A stretch of DNA of 6,563 bases. Source: Clostridiales bacterium. Its GTDB lineage: Bacteria > Bacillota > Clostridia > Peptostreptococcales > Anaerovoracaceae. Under the pieces are notes generated by a model. It searched no databases, was not told the DNA's origin, and saw only the letters and a program-made list of their open reading frames with translations. The DNA lies in assembly GCA_003542355.1 (NCBI GenBank), contig DPKU01000171.1, positions 1 through 6,563 of the forward strand, read 5' to 3'. Below are positions 6,274 through 6,563 of this stretch, in pieces. The position numbers were made by a program, and so were the translations under genes. Within the stretch, counting starts at the first letter, position 1. Every line of letters starts with the position of its first letter.

Positions 6274-6563
6274 ATGGACGAAAGAATCCGGAAACTGTCA
6301 AATATTTTAGTCAACTACTCCACAAAGATCGAATCCGGCGACCGCTGCCTGATCGACTACTCCGGCACGGCGCCGCTGCCGCTGATCCGTCAGCTTGTAA
6401 GGGACGTGTATGCAGCCGGCGGCATTCCATTCGTCACAAGCAGAGAAGATTCTGTCACCCGGGAGATCCTTTTGGGCGCTAGAGAAGACCAGCTGGCGCT
6501 GATGAACGAAAACCAGCTGTCTTTCATGAAGGAAATGCAGGCTTATATCGCCGTTCGGGCCGG
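6274..6563 (+). CDS. M29-family aminopeptidase, N-terminal fragment
   Basis: Only the first 96 codons are in the window; the frame stays open to the last base, so the gene is cut by the window edge, not broken. The protein starts MDERIRKLSNILVNYSTKIE. It continues with GDRCLIDYSGTAPLPLIRQL (22-41), RDVYAAGGIPFV (43-54) and an Arg/Glu-rich helix, and reaches YIAVRA (91-96). This is the N-terminal domain pattern of M29 (thermophilic, AmpS/PepS/AmpT-like) metallo-aminopeptidases, which remove N-terminal residues from peptides in the cytoplasm with a two-metal centre. The metal-binding Glu, His and Asp residues lie further downstream in the family and cannot be checked here. Full proteins are usually about 370-410 residues. 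The gene follows the unknown gene by 12 bases and very likely shares its operon. Confidence 0.85.
   Translation, partial: MDERIRKLSNILVNYSTKIESGDRCLIDYSGTAPLPLIRQLVRDVYAAGGIPFVTSREDSVTREILLGAREDQLALMNENQLSFMKEMQAYIAVRA

Overview
The window looks like chromosomal DNA from an anaerobic Gram-positive bacterium of the Clostridia (Bacillota). The evidence is the rho / yqhQ-family (DUF1385) / prmC / rpmE neighbourhood, an S-layer-homology (SLH) surface protein, a four-cysteine bL31, strong GGAGG-type ribosome binding sites, and an M29 aminopeptidase. Base composition looks moderately GC-rich by eye. All genes are on the + strand and densely packed. No mobile element, CRISPR array, tRNA or rRNA was seen. 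The genus cannot be fixed from the sequence alone.

Layout. Positions 1-90 hold a probable promoter. It leads into a secreted SLH-domain protein (91-1227). Transcription termination factor Rho (1258-2703) follows after 30 bases. Rho's stop overlaps the start of a DUF1385/YqhQ-like membrane protein (2703-3800) by one base. That gene overlaps prmC, the release factor glutamine methyltransferase (3797-4666), by four bases. The first four genes therefore look like one transcription unit, with rho-yqhQ-prmC translationally coupled. Next come an extended -10 promoter and an 88-base leader with competing hairpins, driving rpmE (bL31, 4797-4997) with a strong ribosome binding site. An intrinsic terminator (5016-5046) closes this block.

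A second unit starts immediately, with a TATAAT two bases past the terminator U-tract. It contains an unrecognised 395-residue cytoplasmic protein (5074-6261) and the N-terminal third or less of an M29-family aminopeptidase (from 6274), cut off by the window end.

Functionally, the middle of the window is a gene-expression module: Rho ends transcription, PrmC methylates release factors for efficient translation termination, and bL31 is a ribosomal protein. YqhQ is a conserved membrane passenger of unknown function. I found no clearly new defence or mobile system. The points most worth following up are the unknown gene paired with the aminopeptidase, the rpmE leader, and the rearranged gene order (rpmE after prmC, no prfA where it is often found).
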